Source: Candidatus Accumulibacter similis
GTDB lineage: Bacteria > Pseudomonadota > Gammaproteobacteria > Burkholderiales > Rhodocyclaceae
Direction of reading: 5' to 3'
Assembly (NCBI GenBank): GCA_013347225.1
Contig: CP054595.1
Span: 4,398,415 to 4,462,414, forward strand
DNA length: 64,000 nucleotides
The notes under the pieces were generated by a model. It was not told where the DNA came from, made no database searches, and saw only the letters and a program-made list of their open reading frames with translations. Made by a program: the position numbers and the translations under genes. Position 1 is the first letter of the stretch. Each line of letters starts with the position of its first letter. Of the stretch, positions 34,846 through 43,093 are shown one piece after another.

Positions 34846-35124
34846 TCACCCACACTGCGAGCGTGGCATGACGTCAAGGCGGACTTTAGCACAACAATCG
34901 CAGCAGCCTTGCGCAAGCATCAAGCGATATCGATCGACCGGCACGAAGATGCGCGCATTGTCGCGTTCGATCAGCAGCGCCACGCTCCTGCCCGACTTGT
35001 CGAGCAGTGCGCGCAGCTGCGCGACGTCGCGGACGGGCTGACCGTTGAGCGCGAGGACGATGTCACCGCGACGGATGCCGGCACGCGCCGCCGGGCCGCT
35101 GGCATTTTCGACCAGCAAGAGAGG
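34846..35124 (-). pseudogene. remnant of a DegP/DegQ-type protease (C-terminal PDZ domain only)
   Basis: Sequence just after the kinase stop codon encodes about 92 residues that read as the last PDZ domain of an HtrA/Do protease: LLLVENASGPAARAGIRRGD, IVLALNGQPVRDVAQLRALL, then ALLIERDNARIFVPVDR. No protease domain or first PDZ precedes it; the upstream DNA is the kinase gene in another frame. There is no ATG or GTG start and no ribosome binding site, although a TTG at 35118 could in principle serve. The tail after VDR is unrelated. A 5'-truncated gene left by a deletion is the simplest reading; a small stand-alone PDZ protein is the alternative. Confidence 0.65.
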
Positions 35125-35140
35125 GCGACGTGAACCTTGC

Positions 35141-36457
35141 TCAAGCGGGCAGTGGCGGCGGAAACTCGACGCGCGCCCGCAGGCCACCGAGGTCTGCCTG
35201 CTCGAGCAGCACGCGCGCCCGATGACGCTCGGCGATGCTCCTGACGATCGCCAGCCCGAGCCCGCTGCCCGCCTCCCCCGCCGGCGCCCGGCGGTAGAAG
35301 CGGTCGAAGACCCGCTCGCGTTCGGCGGGCGGGATGCCTTCGCCAGAGTCGCAGACTTCGACGAAGGGCGCCGCGTCGGCGCTGCCGGTGACCACATCCA
35401 CCCGGCCACCGGCAGGCGTGTAGCGCAGGGCATTGCTGACCAGGTTGGCGAGCAGGATGCGCAGCGCATCGGGGTCGCCGCTGACGATGCACGGCTGCTG
35501 CTGCGGCGAGGCCCCGAGATCGATCCGCCGCGCCTCCGCCAGCGGCAGGTGGTCGGCAATGACCTGTGCCGCGAGTTGCCGCAGGTCCACCGTCTGTGAG
35601 GCCGGCTCGCTGGCGCCGGGCTCGAGCCGCGCCAGCGTCAGCAGTTGCTGCACCGAATGGGTGGCACGCTGCAGGCCACCCTTGAGATCGGCAAAGGCTT
35701 CGGCACGAGCCGCGCCGTCGGCGGCGCGCTCGGCCAGTTGCACCTGCAGCGTCAGGGCCGCCAACGGCGTGCGCAACTCGTGCGCGGCGTCGGCAACGAA
35801 GTCGCGCTGCTGCTCAAGGGCTCGCCGCAGCCGCAGCAGGAGGTCGTTCAGCGCCACGACGAGGGGCATGACCTCGACGGGCACCTGCCGCGCCGGCAGT
35901 GGATCGAGGGCGATGGCGTTGCGGGCGCTCACCGCCCGCGCGACGTCGACCAGCGGCCGCAGACCGCGGCCGATGACCAGCCACAGCAGGACCCCGAGCA
36001 CCGGCAGCAGGAGCAGGAACGGCGCGACGATGCGCAGTGCGGCGGCGAGCGCCAGCCGGTCGCGCAGATGCATCGGCTGCGCCACCTGGATCACCTGTCC
36101 CGCCTGCTGCAGACCGAAGACCCGCCACTGGCCGTGGCCGCTGTCGACCGTCGCGTAGCCCAGCGACACCTGATCCGGTAACTCCTGCCGCGGGTGCGAC
36201 AGGTAGATGCGGGTGCCATCGGCCGCCCAGATCTGCACCGCGAACTCCTCGACATCGTCTGCGCCGCCGTACTCGTGCCGCAACGTGCCGTGTCGCGCCT
36301 GATCGCGAAACGACAGCGCCAGTTGCCGCAACTGGTAATCGAGCAACGCGCTGGCTTCTTCACGTGCCGTGCGATAGGTGGCCAGCGCCCCCACCAGGGT
36401 GGCGAGCGTGCTGACGGACAGCAGCGCCAGCAGCAACTGGCGGCGGATCGACATCAT
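35141..36457 (-). CDS. sensor histidine kinase, QseC/PmrB-like
   Basis: This 438-residue membrane kinase has a first TM helix (LLLALLSVSTLATLVGALAT), a periplasmic sensor of about 110 residues of the 2CSK_N type, a second TM (APFLLLLPVLGVLLWLVIG), HAMP, a His phosphorylation site in FVADAAHELRTPLAALTLQV near residue 226, N-box VSNALRYTPAGGRV, and G boxes CDSGEGIPPAE and GSGLGLAIV. It overlaps the regulator gene by 4 bases (ATGA). The signal is unknown; QseC-like kinases respond to diverse cues including metals and cationic peptides. The PDZ remnant lies directly downstream. Confidence 0.92.
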   Translation of the reverse strand: MMSIRRQLLLALLSVSTLATLVGALATYRTAREEASALLDYQLRQLALSFRDQARHGTLRHEYGGADDVEEFAVQIWAADGTRIYLSHPRQELPDQVSLGYATVDSGHGQWRVFGLQQAGQVIQVAQPMHLRDRLALAAALRIVAPFLLLLPVLGVLLWLVIGRGLRPLVDVARAVSARNAIALDPLPARQVPVEVMPLVVALNDLLLRLRRALEQQRDFVADAAHELRTPLAALTLQVQLAERAADGAARAEAFADLKGGLQRATHSVQQLLTLARLEPGASEPASQTVDLRQLAAQVIADHLPLAEARRIDLGASPQQQPCIVSGDPDALRILLANLVSNALRYTPAGGRVDVVTGSADAAPFVEVCDSGEGIPPAERERVFDRFYRRAPAGEAGSGLGLAIVRSIAERHRARVLLEQADLGGLRARVEFPPPLPA

Positions 36458-37116
36458 GCCGCCGGCGGCACCAGGTAGCCGACGCCGCGAATGTTCCTGA
36501 TCCGTTCGGCGCCCAGCTTGCGGCGCAGCGAGTGGATATGCACCTCGACGGCGTTGCTGCCGATCTCCTCGCCCCAGCCGTAGAGACGTTCCTCGAGGTC
36601 GGCGCGCGACAGCGGTGTTCCCGGCCGTTCCAGCAGCGCCTGCAGCAGCGCGAACTCGCGCGCCGAAACCGCCACTGGCTGGCCGTTCTGCGTCAGCTCG
36701 TGGGTCGCCGGATTGAGCTGCAGGTCACCGGCGACGAGCAATGGCGCCGCTCGCCCGGCATGCCGACGCAGCACGGCGCGCATTCGCGCCGACAGTTCGT
36801 CGAGATCGAAGGGCTTGACCAGGTAGTCGTCGGCGCCGCTGTCGAGCCCCTTGATGCGGTCGGCGACCGCGTCGCGGGCGGTGATGACGAGCACCGGGAT
36901 CGGGTTGCCGGCCCGCCGCAGACTGGCCAGCAGGTCGAGGCCGGAGGCCCCTGGCAAACCGAGGTCGAGCAGCAGCAGTTCGTAGGGCACCGTCGCCAGC
37001 GCCAGTTCGCCGGCACGCGCATCGCGCACCCAGTCGACCGCGCAGCCATCCTGCCGCAGCCCCTGCTGGACGCTCTTGCCGATCATCGGGTCATCTTCAA
37101 CCAGAAGGACGCGCAT
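36454..37116 (-). CDS. OmpR-family response regulator, QseB-like
   Basis: This 220-residue regulator has receiver acidic pair EDD at residues 8-10 (MRVLLVEDDPMIGKSV), phospho-acceptor Asp in LLLLDLGLPGASGLDLL near residue 51, a Thr in VLVITARDA and a Lys in DDYLVKPFDLDEL. The C-terminal winged helix covers about residues 125-218 (VSAREFALLQALLERPGTPL, EVHIHSLRRKLGAERIRNIR). The ATG at 37116 is preferred over a GTG two codons upstream. It is cotranscribed with the kinase gene. The genes it controls are not indicated by visible operator repeats. Confidence 0.94.
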   Translation of the reverse strand: MRVLLVEDDPMIGKSVQQGLRQDGCAVDWVRDARAGELALATVPYELLLLDLGLPGASGLDLLASLRRAGNPIPVLVITARDAVADRIKGLDSGADDYLVKPFDLDELSARMRAVLRRHAGRAAPLLVAGDLQLNPATHELTQNGQPVAVSAREFALLQALLERPGTPLSRADLEERLYGWGEEIGSNAVEVHIHSLRRKLGAERIRNIRGVGYLVPPAA

Positions 37117-37357
37117 CGTCACCTGCCACGTGAAGGGTCATCGGGTTCGCCACAGCGCTGCCGGGAGCGAGGGCCGCCGGCGACCAGCCGGAGTCTACCG
37201 CCTTTCGGCGGTGCCGTGGGCGGGGCCAGGCAGCCGTCGACGCGATCGGTTGCTGCCCGCCAGCGGCGGCCGCCCACCGGCGTGGCGACCTTGCCGCACC
37301 CGCTGCGGCCGCAAGTCGTGGGAGAATGACCACCTGGTGGCCACCCTGAGACTGCCG

Positions 37358-38191
37358 ATGACTCCTGACGAATACTGCCAACAGAAGGCCGCCCGCAGCG
37401 GTTCGAGCTTCTATTACAGCTTCCTCTTCCTGCCAGCGCCGCAGCGGCGCGCGATCACGGCGCTGTATGCCTTCTGCCGCGAGGTCGATGACGTGGTCGA
37501 TGAATGCCAGGACGTGCAGCTGGCCGCGACCAAACTCGCCTGGTGGCGCCAGGAAGTGGCGCGGATCGCCAGCGGCCAGCCGCAGCACCCGGTATCGCAG
37601 GCGTTGCAGGCGGTGAGCAACGAGTACACCCTGCCGCAGGAACAGTTGCAGGAAATCATCGACGGCATGGAGATGGACCTGCAGCAATCGCGCTATCTCG
37701 ACTTTCGCGCGCTGTCGCTGTACTGTCACCGCGTCGCCGGCGTCGTCGGTCTGCTCGCGGCGGAGATCTTCGGCTACCAGGATCGCCGGACGCGCAAGTA
37801 CGCACACGACCTCGGGCTGGCCTTCCAGCTCACCAACATCATCCGCGATGTCGGCGAGGATGCCCGGCGTGGCCGCATCTATCTGCCGATCGACGAACTG
37901 CAGCGTTTCGAGGTGACCGCTGCCGACATCCTCAACGCCCGCCATTCGGACAACTTCCGCCGCCTGATGGATTTCCAGATCCAGCGCGCCGAGGGCTACT
38001 ACGCGCAGGCGATCGCGCAATTGCCAGCCGTGGACCGGCGGCAGCAACGTCCCGGGCTGGTGATGGCGGCGATCTATCGCACCCTGCTCGACGAGATCAG
38101 GCGCGACGGCTGCCAGGTCCTCCGCCAGCGGACCTCGCTGACGCCGCTGCGCAAGCTCTGGATCGCCTGGCGAACCTGGGTGCGCGGATGA
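37358..38191 (+). CDS. hpnD: presqualene diphosphate synthase HpnD
   Basis: This 277-residue squalene/phytoene-synthase family enzyme makes presqualene diphosphate from farnesyl diphosphate for hopanoid synthesis. The two aspartate motifs are visible: YAFCREVDDVVDE near residues 40-52 and TNIIRDVGEDARRGRIYLP near 164-182. SSFYYSFLFLPAPQR and YCHRVAGVVGLL are family landmarks. The start MTPDEYCQQKAARSGSS gives the usual length; the frame is open further upstream without support. The stop overlaps hpnE (ATGA). HpnC and the squalene-hopene cyclase are not in the window. Confidence 0.9.
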   Translation: MTPDEYCQQKAARSGSSFYYSFLFLPAPQRRAITALYAFCREVDDVVDECQDVQLAATKLAWWRQEVARIASGQPQHPVSQALQAVSNEYTLPQEQLQEIIDGMEMDLQQSRYLDFRALSLYCHRVAGVVGLLAAEIFGYQDRRTRKYAHDLGLAFQLTNIIRDVGEDARRGRIYLPIDELQRFEVTAADILNARHSDNFRRLMDFQIQRAEGYYAQAIAQLPAVDRRQQRPGLVMAAIYRTLLDEIRRDGCQVLRQRTSLTPLRKLWIAWRTWVRG

Positions 38192-39543
38192 AGGCCGCCG
38201 TCGTCGGTGGCGGCTGGGCAGGACTGACGGCAGCAGTCGAACTGGCGCAAGCGGGCTTCCGGGTCACCGTCTTCGAGGCCGCCAGGCAACTCGGCGGCCG
38301 CGCACGCAGCGTCGAGCTGCGCGGACATTGCCTCGACAACGGGCAGCACATACTGGTCGGCGCCTACCGCGAGACGCTGCGCCTGCTGCGCACGGTCGGC
38401 ACCGACCCCGACCGGCTGCTGCGGCGACTGCCGCTCGAGCTGTACTTTCCCGGCAGCCTGCCGCGGCCCTTCCGCCTGCGGCTGCCACGGCTGCCGCCAC
38501 CCCTGCATCTCGCCGTCGGACTGCTCGCTGCGGCCGGCCCGCCAGTCGCCGAGAAGCTCGCGGCGGTGCGTTTTCTCGGCGCCCTGCAGCGCGACGGCTA
38601 TCACGTGCGGGAAAGCGACAGCGTCGCCGAACTCCTCGATCGCCACGGTCAGCGCGGCTCGCTCCGCAGCCATCTCTGGGAAGCACTCTGCCTCGCCGCG
38701 CTGAACACGCCGCCGGCGAACGCCTCCGCCCAGATCTTCGCCAACACGCTGCGCGACAGCCTCGGCGGCGGACGCGCGGCAACCGACCTGCTGCTGCCGG
38801 CGACCGATCTCGATCGGCTGCTGCCGGCAGCCGCCGCCGCCTTCATCCGCAGGCACGGCGGCGAAATCCGCCACGGCTGCCGGATTCGCCGCATCGAAGC
38901 CGGACCGGCCGTTCTCGGGGAAGCTTTCGACTGCGCCGTCCTCGCCGTCGGCGCGCAGCATGCGCCAGCGCTGCTCGCCGGCCATCCGGCGACGGCGGCG
39001 CTGGCGCAGACCCTCGCCGGCTACCGCTTCGAACCGATAGCCACCGTCTATCTCGGCTTTCCGCCGCAGATCTCGCTGCCGCTGCCGATGCTCGGCCTTG
39101 CCGGCCACTCGCCGACGGACGTCGGCCAGTGGGTATTCGATCGCGGTGCCCTGTGTGGCACGGCCGGCGTCCTGGCGTTCGTCCTCAGTGCGCACGGGCC
39201 CTGGGAAGAACTCGACAACGCCACGCTGGCGGCGCGGCTCGCCGACCAGCTCGCCGTCACGCTGCGGCGCCGCCTGCCGCCTGTTCTTTGGCAGCAGGTC
39301 ATCCGCGAACAGCGGGCGACCTTCTCCTGCCGCCCCGGCCTTCCCCGCCCGGGCGCATGCACCGGGCTTGCCGGCTGGTGGCTGGCGGGCGATCATGCCT
39401 GCGCCGAGTATCCGGCGACGCTCGAGGCAGCGGTCCGCAGTGGCGTCGCCGCCGCCCGCGCGATCAGGGCATCTCTTCCAGCTGGCCGGCATGCATGCGC
39501 AAGCGGCGCGAGCAGCGGGCCGCAATCTCCTCGTCGTGGGTGA
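38188..39543 (+). CDS. hpnE: hydroxysqualene dehydroxylase HpnE
   Basis: This 451-residue FAD-dependent amine-oxidase-family enzyme completes squalene formation in the HpnCDE route. The FAD-binding start is AAVVGGGWAGLTAAVELAQA and FEAARQLGGRARSVEL. NGQHILVGAYRETLRLL near residue 52 and a C-terminal GWWLAGDHACAEYPATLEAA FAD motif support HpnE over phytoene desaturase. The final residues after ARAIRASLPAG look non-family. They are read through DNA that also encodes the end of the opposite-strand ABC ATPase (80-base overlap). It is translationally coupled to hpnD. Confidence 0.9.
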   Translation: MKAAVVGGGWAGLTAAVELAQAGFRVTVFEAARQLGGRARSVELRGHCLDNGQHILVGAYRETLRLLRTVGTDPDRLLRRLPLELYFPGSLPRPFRLRLPRLPPPLHLAVGLLAAAGPPVAEKLAAVRFLGALQRDGYHVRESDSVAELLDRHGQRGSLRSHLWEALCLAALNTPPANASAQIFANTLRDSLGGGRAATDLLLPATDLDRLLPAAAAAFIRRHGGEIRHGCRIRRIEAGPAVLGEAFDCAVLAVGAQHAPALLAGHPATAALAQTLAGYRFEPIATVYLGFPPQISLPLPMLGLAGHSPTDVGQWVFDRGALCGTAGVLAFVLSAHGPWEELDNATLAARLADQLAVTLRRRLPPVLWQQVIREQRATFSCRPGLPRPGACTGLAGWWLAGDHACAEYPATLEAAVRSGVAAARAIRASLPAGRHACASGASSGPQSPRRG

Positions 39544-40132
39544 CGAGGATCAGCGTCGTCCCGCGCTCGGCGTTGAGCGCGAACATCAGCTCGATCACCT
39601 GGTGGCCGGTCGCGGCATCCAGGTTGCCTGTCGGCTCATCGGCCAGCACCAGCCGCGGCCCCGGAGCGAAAGCGCGCGCCAGGGCAACGCGCTGCTGCTC
39701 GCCGCCGGAGAGGTGTTTCGGATAATGCCGCAGGCGCTGCCCGAGGCCGACCCGCTGCAGCCAGAATTCGGCCTGACTGCGGGCATTGGCGGCGCCCGCC
39801 AGTTCGAGTGGCAACATCACGTTCTCCAGTGCAGTCAGCGACGGCAGCAACTGGAAGCTCTGAAAGACGAAACCCAGCAGGCGCCCGCGCAGCGTCGCAC
39901 GCGCGTCCTCGTCGAGGCCGTCGAGTTCCTCGCCCGCCAGCCGTACCGAACCGCTGCTCGGCAGATCGAGCCCGGCCAGCAAACCGAGCAGCGTCGACTT
40001 GCCGGAGCCCGACGCGCCGACGATCGCCACCGTCTCCGCGGCAGCGACGACGAACGAAATATCGTGCAGAATGGTCAACGGCTCGCCACCGTTGTGCACG
40101 CGTTTGGCGAGATCCCTGACCTCAACGACCAT
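39464..40132 (-). CDS. ybbA: ABC transporter ATP-binding protein, YbbA/LolD-like
   Basis: This 222-residue MacB/LolD-type ATPase has Walker A VGASGSGKSTLL, FVFQSFQLLPSLTALENV, signature LSGGEQQRVALARAF, Walker B LVLADEPTGNLD and H-loop VTHDEEIAARC. The divergent neighbour tesA matches the ybbA-tesA arrangement known from E. coli, where YbbA pairs with the large permease YbbP. No permease gene follows here. The ATG at 40132 is preceded by GGAGAAA at a good distance; the ATG at 40150 would share bases with the tesA start. The 3' end overlaps hpnE by 80 bases. Confidence 0.9.
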   Translation of the reverse strand: MVVEVRDLAKRVHNGGEPLTILHDISFVVAAAETVAIVGASGSGKSTLLGLLAGLDLPSSGSVRLAGEELDGLDEDARATLRGRLLGFVFQSFQLLPSLTALENVMLPLELAGAANARSQAEFWLQRVGLGQRLRHYPKHLSGGEQQRVALARAFAPGPRLVLADEPTGNLDAATGHQVIELMFALNAERGTTLILVTHDEEIAARCSRRLRMHAGQLEEMP

Positions 40133-40148
40133 CGATGTTTCTCCAGCC

Positions 40149-40769
40149 ATGCCCGCTTTCCCCTACTGTCGCCGCCTGCTCCTTGCCGGCCTGATGTTGC
40201 TCGCCAGCAGCGCCGCCGCGGCGACCAGGAACATCCTCGTCTTCGGTGACTCGCTGTCGGCGGGCTACGGCATTCGCCAGGACGCCGCCTGGCCCGCCCT
40301 GCTCGGCAGGCGGCTGCAGGAAAGGAACCTCGATTATAAGGTCGTCAACCTCAGCATCTCGGGAGAAACCACCAGCGGCGGTCGGGCACGCATCGACGCG
40401 GCCCTCGACAGGCACTCGCCGCGGGTCGTCATCGTCGCCCTCGGCGCCAACGACGGCCTGCGCGGACTGCCGCTGCCGCAACTGCGCGACAACCTGACGG
40501 CGATCGTCGCCAGCGCGCAGAAGAGGAATGCGCGGGTGCTCCTCGTCGGCCAGCGCATCCCGCCGAACTACGGAGCCTATGCGGACCAGTTCCACGCCAC
40601 CTTCGGCGAAGTGGCAAAGGCCCGCAAGACGGCGCTGGTGGACTTCCTGCTCGATGGCGTGGCGACGCAGGCGCAACTGTTCCAGGCCGACAACCTGCAC
40701 CCGACCGCCGAAGCGCAGCCGCTGCTGCTCGACAACATCTGGCGGGGACTGGCACCACTGCTAAAATAG
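40149..40769 (+). CDS. tesA: arylesterase / acyl-CoA thioesterase I (SGNH hydrolase)
   Basis: This 206-residue GDSL-family esterase has a signal peptide (YCRRLLLAGLMLLASSAAAA), so it is probably periplasmic like E. coli TesA. The four SGNH blocks are present: FGDSLSAGYG, SGETTSGGRARI, VALGANDGLRG and ADNLHPTAEAQ. Blocks I and V contribute the catalytic Ser and Asp-His pair. The start codon is adjacent to and divergent from the ybbA gene, implying promoters that lie inside the opposite reading frames. Confidence 0.93.
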   Translation: MPAFPYCRRLLLAGLMLLASSAAAATRNILVFGDSLSAGYGIRQDAAWPALLGRRLQERNLDYKVVNLSISGETTSGGRARIDAALDRHSPRVVIVALGANDGLRGLPLPQLRDNLTAIVASAQKRNARVLLVGQRIPPNYGAYADQFHATFGEVAKARKTALVDFLLDGVATQAQLFQADNLHPTAEAQPLLLDNIWRGLAPLLK

Positions 40770-40797
40770 CGACCCGCAAGCCGGAGACGCTGGCAGC

Positions 40798-41850
40798 ATG
40801 AAACATGACATCGCGACGATCGGCGAACTTGCCGACCTGTCCGCCTACGACGAGATCATCGACGTTCGCTCCCCGGCCGAGTTCGCCGAGGACCACATTC
40901 CGCGGTCGGTGAACTGCCCGGTTCTCGACGACCGGCAGCGCAGCGAGGTCGGCACGCTCTACAAGCAGGTTTCACCCTTCGCCGCCCGCCGGATCGGTGC
41001 CGCATACGTGGCCGAGAACATTGCCGATCATCTGCGCACACGCTTCTGCCAGCGCGACCGCAACTGGCGCCCGCTCGTCGTCTGCTGGCGGGGCGGCCAG
41101 CGCAGCGGCTCGCTGACGCACATCCTGCGGCGCATCGGCTGGGATGCGCAACAGCTCGAAGGCGGCTACAAGACCTATCGCCGACTGGTCATCGCCAGCC
41201 TCTCCGAGATTCCCCGACGGCTGTCGCTGACCGTCATCTGCGGCGCCACCGGCAGCGGCAAGAGCCGCATCCTGCAGGCCATCGCTGCCCGCGGCGAGCA
41301 GATCCTGGATCTCGAGGAACTGGCCTGCCACAAGGGTTCGGTGCTCGGCGTCCTGCCCAACTGCCCGCAGCCGTCGCAGAAGATGTTCGAGTCCCGCCTG
41401 CTGACCTCGCTGGCCGCACTCGACCCGAGGCGGCGGGTGTTCGTCGAAGCTGAAAGCCGCAGGATCGGCTTGCTGCAGGTACCGGAAGCACTGATCGAAA
41501 CCATGCGCGCCGGTGCTTGCATCACCATCGAGGCGCCGATCGAATCGCGCGTCGACTTCCTGCTGCGGGATTACGATTATTTCCTGAGCGACCCCGGCTG
41601 GCTGCTCGCCCGCCTGCACGCCCTGCGCAATCTGCAGGGCAACGAAACCATCCGGCGCTGGGCCGAGTACACGCGCAACGCCTGCTGGCGCGAACTGGTG
41701 CGGGAGTTGTTGCAGCTGCACTATGACCCGCTCTACTGCCGTTCGCAGAAGCAGAACTACGCCGGCTTCGCCGCGCCGAAGACCCTGACGACCACCGACC
41801 TGAGCTCAAGCGGAATCGACGCGCTGACCAGCCGCATCTGCGCCGCCTAG
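40798..41850 (+). CDS. mnmH: tRNA 2-selenouridine synthase (geranyl-/seleno-tRNA)
   Basis: This 350-residue MnmH/SelU protein replaces sulfur by selenium at tRNA wobble 2-thiouridine through a geranylated intermediate. The N-terminal rhodanese domain carries the catalytic Cys in LVVCWRGGQRSGSL near residue 98 and starts with YDEIIDVRSPAEFAEDHIP. The C-terminal P-loop domain shows VICGATGSGKSRIL near residue 150. The length is normal for the family. It ends exactly where the convergent methyltransferase stop codon begins. No selD gene is visible in the window. Confidence 0.93.
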   Translation: MKHDIATIGELADLSAYDEIIDVRSPAEFAEDHIPRSVNCPVLDDRQRSEVGTLYKQVSPFAARRIGAAYVAENIADHLRTRFCQRDRNWRPLVVCWRGGQRSGSLTHILRRIGWDAQQLEGGYKTYRRLVIASLSEIPRRLSLTVICGATGSGKSRILQAIAARGEQILDLEELACHKGSVLGVLPNCPQPSQKMFESRLLTSLAALDPRRRVFVEAESRRIGLLQVPEALIETMRAGACITIEAPIESRVDFLLRDYDYFLSDPGWLLARLHALRNLQGNETIRRWAEYTRNACWRELVRELLQLHYDPLYCRSQKQNYAGFAAPKTLTTTDLSSSGIDALTSRICAA

Positions 41851-42399
41851 TCAAAGCCGCGCGACGAGAGCGCCGCGCACGGCACAGAGGCGCTGCACCA
41901 TCGCCGGTCGCGGACTGTCGACGACTCCCTCCTCGAACGCCACGACCCGCCAGCCCGGCCGTCTTGCCCAGGCAAGCATCTCCTGCGACTGCAACAGGTA
42001 CTGCGGACTCGCCGGCCGGCCCAAACGCTCGTTGCCGACCATGAACGTCTCATAGATCAGTACGCCCGGGTCGGCCAGCGACGCCAGCAACCGTTCGACG
42101 CCGGGGCGAAAGAGGTAATTGGTGACGACGATGCCCGCGAATGCGCGGCCGGGATAGGGCCAGCCACCGCCCTCGAGGTCCGCCTGGCAAAGCGACACGC
42201 CGGCCACGCCGCGCAACGATGCCAGCGCCTGCGCATCGCGATCGACCGCCTCCACACGCAACCCTTGCGCGGCGAGCAGGCGCGCATGGCGACCCCAGCC
42301 GCAGGCGAGGTCGAGCACCTCGCCGGCCACCGGCAGCAGCGGTGCAAAGCGCTCCACCCAGGCCGATGGCCGAGATTCTGGCGAAGAAAATGTGGGCAT
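41851..42399 (-). CDS. class I SAM-dependent methyltransferase
   Basis: This 182-residue methyltransferase of the TehB-like small group has motif I EVLDLACGWGRHARLLAAQG near residues 28-47 and acidic motif VEAVDRDAQAL. FAGIVVTNYLFRP and a final beta segment RPAMVQRLCAVRGALVARL follow. AAAGGAGT just before the ATG at 42399 fixes the start; an ATG at 42420 is worse. It is divergent from the osmC gene by 47 bases and its stop abuts the mnmH stop. The substrate is unknown. Confidence 0.85.
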   Translation of the reverse strand: MPTFSSPESRPSAWVERFAPLLPVAGEVLDLACGWGRHARLLAAQGLRVEAVDRDAQALASLRGVAGVSLCQADLEGGGWPYPGRAFAGIVVTNYLFRPGVERLLASLADPGVLIYETFMVGNERLGRPASPQYLLQSQEMLAWARRPGWRVVAFEEGVVDSPRPAMVQRLCAVRGALVARL

Positions 42400-42446
42400 C
42401 GGACTCCTTTCGATTATCATCCGACCAGTCGCGTCGGAGAAGCAGA

Positions 42447-42872
42447 ATGGCAGAGGACAGGCAGCATGATCGGGTGGTCGTCGGCGAGAACGGACGCGGA
42501 CCTTACCAGCAGACGATCGAGATCGGCAAGCACCTGCTGCTCGCCGACGAGCCCCCCGCCCTGGGTGGCGAGGACGCAGGTCCGGCGCCCTTCGACCTGC
42601 TGCTCGCCAGCCTCGGCGCGTGCACCTCGATCACCCTGCGCATGTACGCCGAACGCAAGCGGATGCCGCTGACGCGGGTGAGTGTCGAACTGCAGCACGA
42701 CCGCATCGCGGCCGCGGGTGGCGGCAGGAGCGACCACATCGTTCGCCGCATCAGCCTCGAAGGCGACCTGAGCGCAGAGCAGCGCGACGCCCTGCTGGCG
42801 ATCGCCAACAAGTGCCCGATGTACCGGACGCTACGTTCCGACCTGCAGATCGACAGCCTGATCGTCGGATGA
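42447..42872 (+). CDS. OsmC-family protein
   Basis: This 141-residue OsmC/Ohr-fold protein has the two conserved cysteines of the peroxidatic pair in LLASLGACTSITLRMYAERK and AIANKCPMYRTL. The family reduces organic hydroperoxides; this YhfA-like branch is less well characterised. GGAGAAGC precedes the ATG. The frame is open further upstream inside the methyltransferase gene but without start support. It may share a divergent promoter with the methyltransferase gene. Confidence 0.9.
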   Translation: MAEDRQHDRVVVGENGRGPYQQTIEIGKHLLLADEPPALGGEDAGPAPFDLLLASLGACTSITLRMYAERKRMPLTRVSVELQHDRIAAAGGGRSDHIVRRISLEGDLSAEQRDALLAIANKCPMYRTLRSDLQIDSLIVG

Positions 42873-43093
42873 GGCAGCATGTCGAGGCGGCCACCCGCAC
42901 CCTGCGCCACCGCGGCGTTCGGTTGGAGCGCCTGCCGGCCTCGCCGTACGAACTGGGCACCAGTGTGCGCTATGTCGCAGCGGCGATAGATTGGAGTGAG
43001 TTCCCTACAGACTTCGCTAGACGAGTGTGGTACATTGATGCAGTGCACCATACACCCCAGTGACGCCTCCCGAACGGCGGGCGATTCTCGATC

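Noticed and set aside
42873..43063. Possible small gene after osmC (frame ending VWYIDAVHHTPQ)
   Set aside because: The frame begins inside osmC, and its intergenic part has no ribosome binding site or family resemblance.
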